Below, piece by piece: positions 50,695-64,000 of a stretch of 64,000 nucleotides of DNA. The position numbers and the translations under genes were made by a program. Below the pieces are notes generated by a model. The model was not told the DNA's origin and did not search any database. It worked only from the letters and a program-made list of their open reading frames with translations. How positions within the stretch are numbered: position 1 is the stretch's first letter; every line of letters begins with the position of its first letter. This stretch comes from Allacma fusca (lineage: Eukaryota > Arthropoda > Collembola > Symphypleona > Sminthuridae). The stretch covers positions 48,147,131 through 48,211,130 of the forward strand of contig OX359247.1 in the NCBI GenBank assembly GCA_947179485.1, written 5' to 3'.

Positions 50695-51638
50695 TTCATA
50701 ATTTATTGTGTGACAGCATTGATAGAAACAATGAGTTTCCAAAAAGAAACTATAGATCCTATCCTGAACTAAATGACGGTGTGTGAGTATCATGTATTTT
50801 TTAGTTTTCTACTGTCTTTTGTTGTCTCATGTAAGTATTACTATGCTCCTTATCCATCTGTATATGTACAAGAAAAATCTGATTCAACATGTTGATTCTG
50901 GTTGGCAATCACAACCACCTGGGAGTTGTTTTTTTATTCAGAGGTAAGCCAAAATCAAATTCGAAGTGAAAACTCTGGGAATAGCTTTTTATAACCTTAA
51001 GTAAAATATTTAATTTTTATGACTTAATGCAATGAAGCCGAAGAAAATAAATTAAAATTGAAGAATCGAAAATATTATTAATTAACATTCAGGGAAAACA
51101 AATATGATGAGAATGTGCATTTGTGGGAGACATCAAAATTATGTTATTAGTGTGATGGTCATCAAGTGGAACCTGTAATAAGAAAATAGCATAAATTGCG
51201 GCAGACCAAACCGCTCATTGTATTATTTAATAGCTCGTATAATCGACTGAAACGAACACATATATTTCTGAAAAAGTAACGAAATGTCAGCAGTAAAATA
51301 TACGTTTGGACGAGCAAATGAGCAGATACCTGTAGATGCTTCATGTATCAGAGAATCATGCATTATGGAATTACATAAGCTTGAAAATTAGTTGAGTTTC
51401 TTGTACAAATAAATTATTATTATTTGTCTCTAAATTTAAATCGTACATGCATTCACCACTGTTAGCAGGATTCTATCGTCGAGTAAATACAAAGGCTCTT
51501 AATGAAATAGTATCGAATTACAACTTGAGCTCTAAACAATAAGTACATACTCAAAATGGTAGGCATATGTATGTCTGTGGAAGTTATTTGATTAATTCTC
51601 GAATGCAGGTCTAGCTTTTTTGTCCCAATGGTTGTAAA
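50695..51638. other. 3' flank of DPY30 and spacer
   Basis: AATAAA at 51046-51051 is the likely DPY30 poly(A) signal. Nothing else is supported. Confidence 0.4.
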
Positions 51639-51857
51639 CTAAAACCTTGGCATCGTGTTCATCATGATTGCACAATCCTTTGTTGTTAGTGATACCATTT
51701 CAAATGTAACATAATCAGGAGAGAACTTTTTATTTCCGTAGGCACAAGAATTGTTTCTAAATAATTTGATACTCGTGTCTCCAACATCCTCACGTCTTAT
51801 CCACATACTCTTGTTAGGAAGAATACACACGCTAGCAGACGCTTGATTTGTATCCAA
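51639..51857 (-). CDS. Possible terminal exon of an unknown protein
   Basis: The minus-strand frame ends at a stop at 51639 and reads, after a potential splice acceptor ('tctgctag', about 51840), VCILPNKSMWIRREDVGDT and onward to TTKDCAIMMNTMPRF. Amino-acid composition (balanced charges, three Cys, little AT-driven Lys/Asn/Ile excess) looks more protein-like than other frames in this region. No upstream exon, family or poly(A) signal could be attached, so it may still be chance. Confidence 0.25.
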   Translation of the reverse strand: MDTNQASASVCILPNKSMWIRREDVGDTSIKLFRNNSCAYGNKKFSPDYVTFEMVSLTTKDCAIMMNTMPRF

Positions 51858-52659
51858 TCAATGTAGTATACTAACGAGACCTTTAGTTAATTCAACAAGA
51901 TTAAATTCCTACTTCTGTAGATACTGGAAAGCATAGTAATTCTGATAGACTTTCACGTTCAAGGCCAAGCTATGTATGTATGTACGTATCAACTGTTATA
52001 ATTATCTAAATTGTGAATGTGTGAAGCTTGTGTTGAGCTCGTACAACACACTCACACAGAGAAATGATGGTACGGGGGGAATAATTTGAAGAATAATTGT
52101 ACAAGTTTGTAGAAAGTATTTTGGTGCACATATAGGTATACATATGTAGGTTATAAGCGACTTGCAATTAGTGGAGAAACAAGACTACCCTTTTGAGTCA
52201 TAATTTTTGAAATATGACCGAAAAACCCATCAGACGTTTGGCAGATACTGTGGTTGATTCAACAAACATTTAGATTGATCTTTAGAAGTGAATGCAATAA
52301 AAGAATAAGGCGTTTATAATTTATGGTTCTATAAGTTTACGATGTACCTTAATACATATAATATTGTAACTGCAGTTTATCTTCACCCGATAGCGTTTGT
52401 TTGTACACCTACATACATATATTGATTCGGGGTATGTTTTCTGTGCAGGGTGTTTCGTATCCTAAGTTTCCCTCTGTATCCTACATAAGGGACAATGAAG
52501 CAAAATATGTGATTGCTCCGTGTTCAAGCAAAATATGCGATTGCTCCATGTTCAAGCAAATTCTTGTCCAGATTTTTTAAACTTGTTTCAATAACCTAGA
52601 ACAAGAATAACTACGGACACAATCGTCAAAAAATCTTTGCTTCGCAAATTTATGGCACC

Positions 52660-53030
52660 TCTAACAAATTCCGTAAAAACCGTTTCAGAGTTACTCGGGT
52701 AACTCGGAAACATTTTGACCGGTTGAGTTAATCTTGTAAACCATCTAGGCTTCATGCATGGAGACTAAGAATACCAAGTTTGAACAAAATCGTATAACGG
52801 GTTACTCAGTTGTCAAAAATACCCGGCAACTCCGAAAAGATTTAACCGACTGAGTTAATCTACGAACTTATCCAAGCTTTACGCCTGGAGACCATATGTG
52901 CCAAGTTTCAACAAAATCTAATAACGGGTTGTTGAGTTATAATGTAGCTACCCCTAAAAGCCCGAGTAACTCTGAAATGGTTTGTCCGATTGAACAAATA
53001 CATATGTGTGTAAAGTTTGATTGTCATCGG
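52660..53030 (+). repeat. Three diverged tandem units of about 130 bp
   Basis: Each unit has the order 'agtaactc.gaaa', 'ttgaccg.(c)tgagttaatct', 'ttta(c)gc.tggagac', 'ccaagttt.aacaaaatc' and 'ataacgggtt.(c)tgagtt'. Units start near 52690, 52815 and 52960; the third is partial. They are followed by 'gaacaaatacatatgtgtgtaaag' and 'gacgatcatacaaggg'. This may be the tail of an old transposable element. No coding frame was seen. Confidence 0.6.
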
Positions 53031-56000
53031 TTCGGTAGTTTCTGATTAATCGTACGCATGTGACGATCATACAAGGGAGCTGCACTGCCCTATAACCGTG
53101 GAGTAAAGTCGGCATTTTTTGATAATTCCATCCCCCAAACGCTCGTTTGTGAGAATTTTTGGGGGGGGGGATTTCGGGAGCTATCCAACAGGTCGTTGAA
53201 GATGAACAGAGAGCAAGGTTGGGGACATCATTTTCAGGAACAATCACGTGGAAAGAAAAGTTTCTTACCTTGCCATTTTTTCATGGACAGCCATTCGTTT
53301 AGGAAAATATTTCAAAACGCTGTGTTTGTAGTAAATTTAATGGAGACTTCTTAACTCCTCCTAAACTAAACAAAAAAAGCCTTGCCCTATTTAGAATCTG
53401 GAAATTTCGCAAATCTAATTCCAATATTCCGTATATTTCGGGTGAATAAACCACCGACATTATATAACAGAAAAATAATAATTCGTAGCTTTAACCCTCC
53501 ATGGTTGTTTTCGACCTGTGTAATGTACATATGATGGTTCGAAAGTTAACGTGCATGAAACCAAAAGTTTTAAAACGCTATTCCCCCTACAATATTTTCT
53601 GTGCACTAGTATTCAAAAAACGGATAGCACATTCCGAAATTTATTTACAACTAGCTCTTCTGCCAATAATTCACAGTTGTGGAGTTTTTAGCAGGTGTTC
53701 TACTCATGAGAATTTCCTACTATATCAATTCAAGAACCAATTTAGTAAGCAATACATGCCTAAATTGAAACATTCGATTATGTAACGCTAGAAAGTAGCA
53801 CGTTTAGTTTTAACTTTCTCACTGGCAAGAGGTGAAAATTAGGAATCTAATACTTCAGATATGTAATTAAGTAAACTTTCTTTAAAAAAATCCCAAAAGA
53901 AATTACTTCTAGTTTTAATTTGAAACTAAACTAAATTCTGGAGGTATGTACATACATGTAATTACATATTTGTCCAAATCCTCAGTAGCCACTTTTCATG
54001 AGAATGAACTACACAAATGCATCTTTCTGGTGTTTCAAACATTCAAGTCAAGTTTCTAAACATATTTTTGACAGTATTTGCCATGTCCAGTTCTTTTCAC
54101 TCAAAAACCTCCTCTTCCATTACGTCTTTCTAAAAGATATAGCTGGTACACTTGTGCAAACTGGAGATCTGCATATGCGTTAATTATAATTTTGTATTTC
54201 AATAAGATAAAAGGATTCCACACATGGTAACAAATGCTGCATTGCTATTTAATCTCTGGAATGTAGGCACAGTGCGTGCACACTAGTAGCCCCACAGGAG
54301 ATACAATTCCCTACACGTTTTTTCCATACACAGCCAGCTTTACTGTAAGATGCTGATGCTGAAATTTCTAATGTAAAAATGCGAATGTTTGTAATTTATT
54401 GAACCGGAGATAGTAATGTATTTCACAATTTCGTAGTTATAGGAATTTACGAAGGCTGACAGCATGGTTTTGAGCAAACGGGGAAATATATGTTGCACCG
54501 TACCAGCTTGGGTTACCATTTAGAAAATCATCTAGTAACGGTAGAGGCTAAAATAAGTCAACATCTGTGGCTTGTTGAATATGTATTAAGCTGAGAATGA
54601 ATGATGGTAAACAAGAGGAAACCAGAGACGGGATGGAACAGAGCATCAGCATTGGACTCCAACAGAACTACCACGTACATACGTGCAGATGTAGATACAT
54701 TTATGCATATGTTGAGATGCCATGCATGTCAAGCGAGGGTTGACAACAACAGGAAGACAGGCACTATGAAACAGCTGAACCAAACAGAGAAAATAATCAA
54801 GTGTGAGGAATGATGAGCATAAGTAAATAGGAATCCCACATGAGATTTCCGTTACAGGTTACACAAGAGGCTTTATCTTAAGTTTTGATGTTTGCTTTCA
54901 TTGAGGATTTATCTGGTGAAGAAGCAGGAATGGATAGAGTATACAGAGGAACGGGAAGGGAGAAAGAGGAGGAAAAGTTGTTTGGGATAACAATTATTCG
55001 ATTTTCCTCAAGTGGTTCTTGTTGCATCACACATTCAAGAGGGAGGCAATGAGACTTGCAACTGGCATCCCCTTCCAAACAGAAGTCTATAGCTTTCGTT
55101 CAGTATGTGTAGAATTGGCTGAAATCTTTCCTCCTCTCTATCTCAAATAAGAAAGTGACTTACAAAATGTTAATGGATTTTTGAACTCTCAAAATCTGAG
55201 AATTTTTACCCCCAAATCCAAGCATTGCTTTCCGTGCATTCACACCGAATCAGCAGCCGTAATTTTTGATTTAGCCCAATGGATTTAGTAAACTTTTCGC
55301 TGTAAAATTTACCACTCTTTTAGATTTAAAAAAACCTTAGCCAGAATTTACAATTAAAAAATGGCAGCATCAGAACTGCCTTCATTTTTTGCATCTTTCT
55401 TACATTATCTCTCCTGATGTGGAATTTTTTCAAAGACTGTATTTTAAAAGTAATTGAAATTTTCTCCAAATTAGGGTGACAAAATATGGTTTGGAAACAA
55501 GATTTAGATTTTCTTTTAGATTATTATAAAATTATTTGAAAATCCTGAAATATCACATTTTTGACCACTGTGACAGCAAATGTTAATCTGGGTAAGGAAA
55601 ACTGGAAGAAATTTGCTGCAAGCGGGGAAAATTGAAAGTATTATTAGTCATGCCCTTATAGTATGGGTTAAAAGGGGGCAAAGGTTATAGCCAACCCTGG
55701 GCATTAAAAACCCAATAAAACCTATGTATCTGCATCTTCAGATACATATATATTTAAGTATCTCTATAACAGTGTGGATTCTTGTTATTCTATTTGCTTC
55801 TGGTCAATTGACGGGAGAGTGAATCTCCGGAGGCGTACCTACATATAGATAGATTCCATACAGATGTCAAAATTGTCCAATGCGTGAGACAGTATTACAA
55901 TTGACGGTATTTTGACTCAAGTTTCTGCAGAGCTTTGACTGCCACTGGACAAACTACTCCACTAATTGCAATCGCATGTACTCCAAAAACGTTGCTAAAA

Positions 56001-59000
56001 TCAAGGTCTGAAGTGAACAAGAGCTACTGCTCGTTTTGTACTACTCTATAGTGTCTGGAAATTTAACGCACACATCGTTTTATCTCTGGAGTCTGGACAG
56101 GAGTACTTATATGATTTTACTACCGTCTGTATCTTCTTGTCCTCGGAAGCTCCAACATCTCATTCTACTCCTGTCATGAACAGTACTCAACCTCTTTCAA
56201 TTCTTATTTACAATATTAAGAGTGTCTTCAGTATAATGCGAACCAATAGTAGTACAGCTGGAACTTCCAAAGATTACACTTTTATATAACATATGGTTAA
56301 GTTCTCTATCAATTGAAACATTAGCTATTGTATCTATGTGCTGAGCATTAAATTTTCTCCCACTGGTAAATTTCTCCTGGCGCTTGTCACCTTCCGGCAC
56401 TTGAAAATTCATATCGGTTTGAATAATTATTCACTCCATAATTTCATTTCCATAAACTCACGGATAATAAATAACTTCCTTACGTGAATTAAAATTAATT
56501 TTTCTCAACTATTTTGTATGATGAAATGTTGAATGAGTACTGATGATGACCTCATGTGCAATTTTCGGTTTTATTACCTACGATCAAATATTAAAATTTA
56601 TTCAATCTAAAAACTACTGGAGTTCTGTGTACAAATTTCTTCACTCATCAACTTTGAATGAATTGTGAAAAGCGTATGTCATTGTAACGTGTCAATTTGG
56701 GGGACTTTGACATGAATGTGAATGAACCAATGTGCCGTGCTAATTATGCACGTAGATTACAATTAAAAGAGAACTACGAGAGGGAATCCGGAGGTGAACT
56801 AATAAAGTCTGTAAAAGGAGTGTACTGATATAATTATGATTATGATAGTTTATTGGTAGTACAAGTAATTACTGATAGTTGTTCACAGGAGCACTGTAAT
56901 ATGCGACACTGATTACCAGTCAGGTGCACAACATGCGCTTATATAAAGATACCTAAGCAATTACATAACAAAGCATAAGAGTCGAGAGAGTAACTTACGG
57001 AAAGTGAGAGTAATTCTACTTTCTTTGACATAACATAGATAGGTACACATACAATGCTTAACCTATCGCTTTCACCATTTTTTGCTGAATGCACATTTTT
57101 TTCAATTAAAAAACAAAATCGTGGTAATACATAATAGCACATAATAGGACATAATAGCACGCACATATTTGCATGTGTGCATACATCAGACCACTTACTT
57201 ACTCACAAGAGGTGAAATTACTGTTGAGTGAAGTTTGAAATTTAATCTGATCAGATACACACATATAAGGGCCTCCAAAAGTGTAGTGTTTTTGTTAGTG
57301 TATTAACCATAAGAAAAAAATTCCTTCGATTTATTTCTCCAAACATATTTTTCTACCTATAACTTCCCTCCGGAAATTGGAAGCTAATTTTTTATTTTGT
57401 TCCTCGAAAGAAATTCTAAAATTCTAATGTATCTGTAAATTACATATTTTCCGTGGAATATTAAGCTGCATCTTGAATCCTTATGAGACCTTATGTGCAG
57501 TTACTTGTACAATTTCAATCCAGAGAATTCCTAGAAAATATTTAATATTTTGCATCCTCCAAAAATTCCATCCATAGCTTTTGCTTTGGTTTCGCAGAAA
57601 ACCGTCACAAAAAACATTTTAAACAAAGACTCAGTAACTTCACACATGTATCAGTATTTAGGCATGAGTACCTAAGGTAGGAAATATAACGAAAAATTCC
57701 TCCGTTCTCTTTAATGTTATAAATTAAAGAATATTACGAAATTTGTAACATTTTAGATCATATTCCAACTAAAAGGATTTTAATCAAGTAAATAATCCGG
57801 AGTATTCGAGATAAACACTTATATCGAGTGTTTATTGCCAAATAGTAAAAAAAAAACCTGTGAAACACATTACCCCAGGCTAAGGTATGAAACGACATCA
57901 TTTACCGTTCGATGAGCACACCTGTTCTAGATCCTGGTTAAGAAGACCGAGAAAAACTGACAAACCTGAAGAAAAGAGAATAGAAGCATGACAAGCTCGA
58001 GCTAATTGTAAGTTTGTTTACAGAGGCGTGTAATTTTGTCTTAATAAGATATGAACTAGGATAAATCCAATCCTTCGAAGAAACCGTCATCCATCTGAAA
58101 AATTCTCGAAGAATAATATTCTCCGAGCATTATTTTCACTTGTTTTCAAGACGAACAGGAAATTGCAAATTGTACATGAAATAAGACTACATGATGTGCA
58201 CGAGTGCGTGGGTATCTATTTCTAAAAACTCCTTTCAAATATTTCAATTAAGTAAAAAAACTGAACATGTGTGTGCTCAAATTTCCTTTGCTCAGTTAAA
58301 TTCGGAAATGAGATGATTACCAAACGAAAGAAAGATCCAGAAAAATGATTGGGGGAAAGTTCTGATTGGTGAAGAGATGATGATGAACATAGGTCTGTGT
58401 TCTTTTTTTCATTTCCTGTCTTCCTCACGATTATTTACGATACGCTTAAGTGGATTCAGATTTTTATCCTCCTATAGTTTCTTGCATTAACCCTATCTGA
58501 TAGTTCTCACGGTGCAGGTCCACAGTCCACACCACCATCCGTTTTTATCATTGGGTATATGTATATTGCATCATTGCATGACCCAAAAATAGATATATAC
58601 ATAAGTGTCAATATGGCAATTAGAAGTGACAAGTAACTTTTACAAAGGAAACTGCACTCAACAAAATGAAACACTTGTTTCACATGTTCATTACATTTTA
58701 TGTGACAGTGGAAGTTTTTCTGGACACTTCTCAGCAAAAACTCAGTTTAGTTTTGCTAACGTTCTAAGACAGAATATTATTTTTATGACGAACACTCTCA
58801 CCTATGCATGTAATAATGCCAAATTGATTAAATCATAATAAATTAATATTACACTTGATCTCCAACTCACTAGAAAATAATTTCACTTACAATCAGATAC
58901 AATAATTTGTGATTGTTTCTCAAAGCACTGCTTATAACTGTATTTACTTTTGGACTTCACCTACATTTAATTGCTTGCCCTGTTCCTTATTAGCCCTTTA

Positions 59001-62000
59001 ATTTATCCAGGATAGGAAATTGTTCCTTTTGAATCCAGGATAGTGCCTTGAGTTTTTCCAGACTAGCTAATTATTTTTCGAATGATTTTGTCATCCAACC
59101 GCGTATTCCTTCTGGATTTTAACATTGGCAGTACGGAATCAATTATCTAAATGTAAAATGTCTAAAGAATGAAGTAGTCACTCACATTTTGTACAGATCC
59201 AGAGTCTAATACGTATGTACTTACTTAAGTTAATTCCTTCCCACTCAGCCTCTCAATCCAAAGCTCACTTGATAATTGTATGTATATATTTAAGTATTAA
59301 TGATACATCATGCCTTTCAATTCACTTCAGAAATTACACCGGTTTGGTGGTACAGTTATCTAATTCTTTAATTAGATACTTTAATTTCCTTCCTGTGAAA
59401 TACGATCGGGGCCTTTGGCAGTGTAACAATTAGTCGAGATATGTAGGACCCTGCAGGCTTTCCCAGTGTACATAATACATTTAAAGCTTAAGGGGAAATT
59501 ATTAAATGTCACTACATCTACGATGCATAAATGTAGTACACTATTTTATGTTTCTATCTGGATAGTGCATGTAGCAATACATGCATTTGTTATTTCTACA
59601 TATGAGCTCATATCTATTTACTCGTTGCTCCCAGATTTTGTCTCGCCTTTGTCAGAGGGAAGTATGGGGCCTTGTATGAAAAGAGTATGGGATGTTCGTG
59701 AGGGCAGTTGTGGATAAAGCATAGGGTCTATAATGTCATCAGATGTAGGAGAAAACTGTCTCTGTCACTTTAGTCCGTTCCTTTAGAAACTCTGCTCCTT
59801 CTGAGAATGGCAGTTAATTCAATATCGTTTTAATCCGATTAGAGCTATTTAGATTTAAAGTTTGCTTCTAACTCTGTGTCCCCTTCTCTTTGTATGACTC
59901 CAGCATTCACTAGGTATAATCTTGTAGGTGAGGTATCTGTCTGGATCCATTATTCAAGGGAACAGTTTATAGGCAAATTCTAAACTCAGAATGGCTCCCA
60001 AATAATAGGTACTCTACAAAGAAAGGAGAATTCGCAAATATATATTTTCTATATGCTTGTCTCTATTTAACTAAGTATAAGATAGCTCATCCATTTCCAT
60101 TACAATGTTTTCCTACCTACACATTTCAACGAAAATACCTTCAAATACTACGGATTTCCCTTTGAGAATAACACAACTCCAACTACTCCACCTCTGGTAT
60201 AGTACATAGGACTCATGAAAGCACAAAAGTATCCTTTTGGTGGTTTTTGAATTATTTTCACGACTCCAGCTGTCATTTTCCTATACACTCGGATGGAATG
60301 GGAGCTATGCAATTAGGATGTTAAAGAACGTTCAGGATACCCGAGGGAAGGAAGATTAGTATTCTCTGTACGGGAGATAGACCGACGGGGAAATCCAGTC
60401 CTTGTCTATTTTAATTCATGTACAAAACCGCAGGCCTAATTGCACAACTAATGCCGATTCATACTATGGATTGAGTAATAATGGTAACAATTATTAAAAT
60501 ATACACATGTGTACATACTGTCTATGCAACAATTCGCATTATTGAGAAAGTATCGCTTTGGGTTATATTTAAATTGAATCAGACAAGGCTAGGGCTTGTA
60601 CAGTAGTACATTTTGCTACCATTCCCTCATCCCTACTCTCAATGGATACTCCCCCCTTTATTAACCTTGACGAAGGAAATCTGGTTGTTTATATTAATTA
60701 CTTGAAAGCTGAATTTCTTCATTCATGTAATTTTAGTCTAAAAATGCTCCAGGAAGTACATCGAGGAAGATTTCATCCGCATTAAACAACTACCTTATAA
60801 TAATTAATGCAAGGCTTGCTCGAACCAACCGTGTCTCACAATCAGTACCCATTAGTATTCTATTATCTTTATTTTGTAGCATACAATTTTGTAGGGTTTG
60901 TAGTCATGCAACATGTAGAAATTAAAATTTGCTCGGATAATTCAGGGATTCTATCGTTGTTGTAATCCCTGTGATCGTAGAACTTTCTCCATTAATTCCT
61001 TGGGCATAGAAATCCTCGCGGGTCGACAGGTATTGTTTTATATATTTAATTATAATAATAAAAAACTCGTATAAAATAATGATTCCCCAATTCCTCAAAG
61101 AATTATTATTGCATTCAAAATAAATAGATACTAGTTGTACACATTTTAATTTAATACCTGAGAAATGAGAGTCACTTGAATAAACTGCTCATAACTGGAA
61201 TCAAATGTTTCTTACCTCGGTCCTTAAATGAGTAGCTTTTTTATTATTAAATTTAATTATTTTACAGGAGTAGATGGATGGAATTAGATTCTGTATGTTT
61301 GAGTGATTGAAATAAATGCGTAAGGATTTTCCTGAGGTAATTACCTTTTGTTTACCTCTTGTTGACAGTCTCCAGGAATCTTTTTGTGCATTCACAAGTT
61401 TAGAAGACTTACAAATACAGACATTTGCGGGAGTTGTGGGTGAAAGTTGTGACTCCTCTCCAGTCCCTACAAACTCTTAAGGCAAGAAAACTTTACTATT
61501 ACGGCTAGAGATAGTACATTTCTTTCATAGTTTTCAAGTTAAATTCTCGTCTTGTAAACTATGCTGAAAATTTTTGAGAGCAAGTATTTGAATGGGAAAA
61601 ACTTTGGTCAAGAACTTTCGTCTGAAGTTATAGCGCACTACCATTTGTGTCCAACATCCCAGTGAATGAAATTGTCAGTGCCGCTGTATAAGGACAAAAG
61701 ATTTGTCTACGATAACAACATAATATACTATGACCGACGGAAATAAGATTAAGATTTATTAGGTACTAGCCCTTGGAAAATAGTAGTGACACCCTGCGTT
61801 ATAAAGTTATGGAATGTCCCTGTATTGTGGGTATACGGACGATGTGCTACTAGGCAGCTTAAATTCTAAGCTGGAAATTTCCCATCAGATTTGGTTAGGA
61901 GAAATATTCCTTCTAGCGACACTTTGTAGTCGCTAAAAGTCGCAAAAATGTAATTAAGTGGAGTTCCGTTTGAGTCTAATGAAGAAACAGTGCGGACCTA

Positions 62001-62652
62001 TTACTCATCCGGTTTACAAATGCAAACTCTTCTAAATGCTCCCAGAATCTTTCCCTACATAAATCTCACATGTGGATATTTTTATTCAGGCAGAAAATTA
62101 AGAGTGAGTCAATTGACTTTGATTGTTCCGTTTTTTGCACTTCAGCCCACGCATTCATTTGCTTAATGCATTGGGAAAGGTGGGAGAGGGCTTGAGGGAA
62201 GTGCGGGGGTATTACAAGATTTGAAGTAGTTTATTTTATCTCTTCATTGACGATGAAACCCCGTGATTCATGTAGATTTCAGGAGATGAGGGAAGGAAAA
62301 CAAGCAATTTATCTCCCTGTCAAGCATCAACAAATACAAAAACTCCTGTAAGCCGGTATTGTCATGAATAGAGTTATGTATTTATTAAAAACAGGAATAA
62401 AAGTTCTGACTGAACTGGAATCAATGATTTGCCCGCTTTATAAAGACACCGGCCCAACTTTGGGTGACAACCGAGCTTCAAATGTGGCCCATTTTCAAAG
62501 AAAAAAGTGCAACCTGGGAATTACCGTGTCAAGTTGTGCGAAAGAGTGTCCTCCTGTGAATTTTTTATGGTATTTGGTATGCTCCTGAGAAATATACAAA
62601 GCTGATTTATGGTTTCACCCTCCCCCCATATTCCCATTCAGCTACATTTGGA
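53031..62652. other. Long gene-free stretch
   Basis: About 9.6 kb of AT-rich sequence with only short open frames that lack homology, codon-like composition or splice partners. Minor items are a G-run at 53161-53170, small repeats of 'cataatagcacataatagg' near 57130-57165 and several 'tatgtatgta' runs. No tRNA or other structured RNA was recognised. Confidence 0.45.
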
Positions 62653-62653
62653 T

Positions 62654-62815
62654 TAGGGATGGACAAATGAAAGGCGTCTTCCTGAAACATTTCCATGAAG
62701 ATGAAGGTTCTTGCCAGTTTTCCTCCTAAAGTTCCTATTTCTTCCTGTCAAAAGTTCCTGGCAGAACCAGGAACCACTCACCTGAGAAGAAGTTGAGATC
62801 AAATAGCATCTCATT
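62654..62815 (+). mobile_element. Possible hAT 5' end fragment
   Basis: TAGGGATGGACAAATG at 62656 resembles common hAT termini and is followed by recurrent TTCCTG/CAGGAA words (TTCTTCCTG, GTTCCTGGCAGAACCAGGAAC). The other end (CCATCCCTA) is not found downstream in the window, so it would be a truncated copy. Confidence 0.3.
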
Positions 62816-64000
62816 CCAGATTTAACCTGTATCGTTTATGACTAATGTATTTTATACACAACATATATGATTTACACATATATTTATGATATTGTAACTT
62901 ATTATGAAAGAGCACATATTTAGACTTGATATTTGAGAATTGATAGATATGTGAGTGCCTCCTAACGCAACATGTTTTGCTGACTTGGCAATAAATTATT
63001 TTATTTCAAGCATGTATATCTATATGTATTACTCTTAATCAATCAGTCAATGCACGCACTTTTGTAACAGGGCCCATTTTTAGAATGTAGTTAATTCTCT
63101 CTGATATTTTATCAAATTAGAGTGAGTCGAGGATAAATTTTACAAAAATTAAATAATATTCACAAAATTGTACCTACAAGATTTTAAAACAGTTTGAGGG
63201 TGTAATTACCGCTTGTAACATTTTTAAAAGAGCAACTACGCTTATGTCATAATTATTTTGTCATGTGAATTTTTTCTACATTTTTTTTTTGCTTCACTAA
63301 AATTGAGCACGGATTCAATTCCAATAGTAAAAATGAAGCAATAAAAAGATTCTGTAAACAAATCCCAGTTCCAGGTAAAGCACTCAAAATCCTGATATTA
63401 ATGGAGAGCAATGCCAGGCACAAATAACATAAAAGACCAATGAAAATATTCCAATGCTCAAATCTCAGGATACCATATGTACAGTCTCAAATATCAAATA
63501 ACTAGACTAGAGTTACCAAACCTCCGCATAACATTCTAATTCAATTTTTTTAAATTACAGGGAATCTTTGGGAAGTCACAAGAAACTTTACTGTCTACTG
63601 TAAAGAAACTCTCCCTATAGTGATTACAGTAAGGTTAAATTTATATGAGTGGAACATGAAAAGAGATGAAAAATTAAGAGCGCATAGTCAATATCAAAAT
63701 GTCCAATGATGAATTTTCCCTGAAGCGAAAGCACAGACTATATATGTATGTAATTATGCATGTATTTATGCAACATAGTTTATATTACTGGTATCGTTAC
63801 CAAGCCAACGTCCAGTAGTTAAACCCTTCACATAATGATGAAATATAGTCGAATGGCTTCAACTATATACGTTACATTCCTGTCTGTCATTTACAATTCG
63901 GATAGCTTCACCTCAAAGCTGATGACTCCTGACATTCTATTTATTTTCCTGGGAAGTAGAAGGACCCGCGTGAAATTCCAAATACCCTAGATTTCCACTC
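62816..64000. other. AT-rich sequence to the window end
   Basis: No supportable feature was seen. Confidence 0.4.

Overview
This is a eukaryotic genomic window: AT-rich, split genes with short GT-AG introns (about 50-150 nt inside most genes) and many DNA-transposon remnants. The gene content (a lysyl oxidase with two SRCR domains, a SorLA-type VPS10 receptor, ribosomal protein S23, DPY30, TMEM147, an SLC35G-type transporter) is animal. The two-SRCR lysyl oxidase and the compact introns suggest an arthropod or a related invertebrate, but the species cannot be fixed from the sequence alone.

Layout. 1-10.1 kb is gene-free and repeat-rich: diverged duplications, a Helitron-like unit and a degenerate 30/40-bp array. 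10.1-12.1 kb (+) holds TMEM147. 14-20.8 kb is a nest of inverted-repeat elements: a degenerate hAT-like copy, a TTAA-flanked element, two long foldbacks, a 75-bp minisatellite and a 390-bp-offset duplication. 17.3-23.7 kb (+) carries a gene I do not recognise, whose best-fitting start exon lies upstream of one foldback. 26.4-28.7 kb (+) is a LOXL2/3-type lysyl oxidase, tail-to-tail with an SLC35G-like transporter (29.7-31.4 kb, -). 32.3-38.1 kb (-) is a SorLA/SORL1 orthologue that ends after five LDL-A repeats, without FN3, transmembrane or cytoplasmic parts. 38.6-44.6 kb is a transposon cluster, including three hAT-type elements whose ends and target-site duplications can be read directly. 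46.6-47.6 kb (-) is RPS23, divergent from DPY30 (48.4-50.7 kb, +), which has a hAT element in its second intron. 50.7-64 kb has almost nothing that can be supported.

All six recognised genes could be assembled exon by exon with consistent splice phase: TMEM147 217 aa, LOXL 536 aa, SLC35G-like 401 aa, SorLA-like 1339 aa, RPS23 143 aa, DPY30 148 aa. The genes have no evident common pathway. TMEM147 acts in the ER membrane, LOXL in the extracellular matrix, SorLA in sorting (or as a secreted binder here), RPS23 in the ribosome and DPY30 in chromatin.

The most interesting material is the transposon set. Several elements have different terminal sequences but one architecture: a TAG/CAG-starting inverted repeat, an 8-bp target duplication, and ends built from reiterated 5-10 bp words (CAGTT, GTTCCG, CCTTC, GCGAAA). 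One carries a decayed hAT dimerisation domain. The truncated SorLA gene and the unrecognised 689-aa gene are the main protein-level curiosities.
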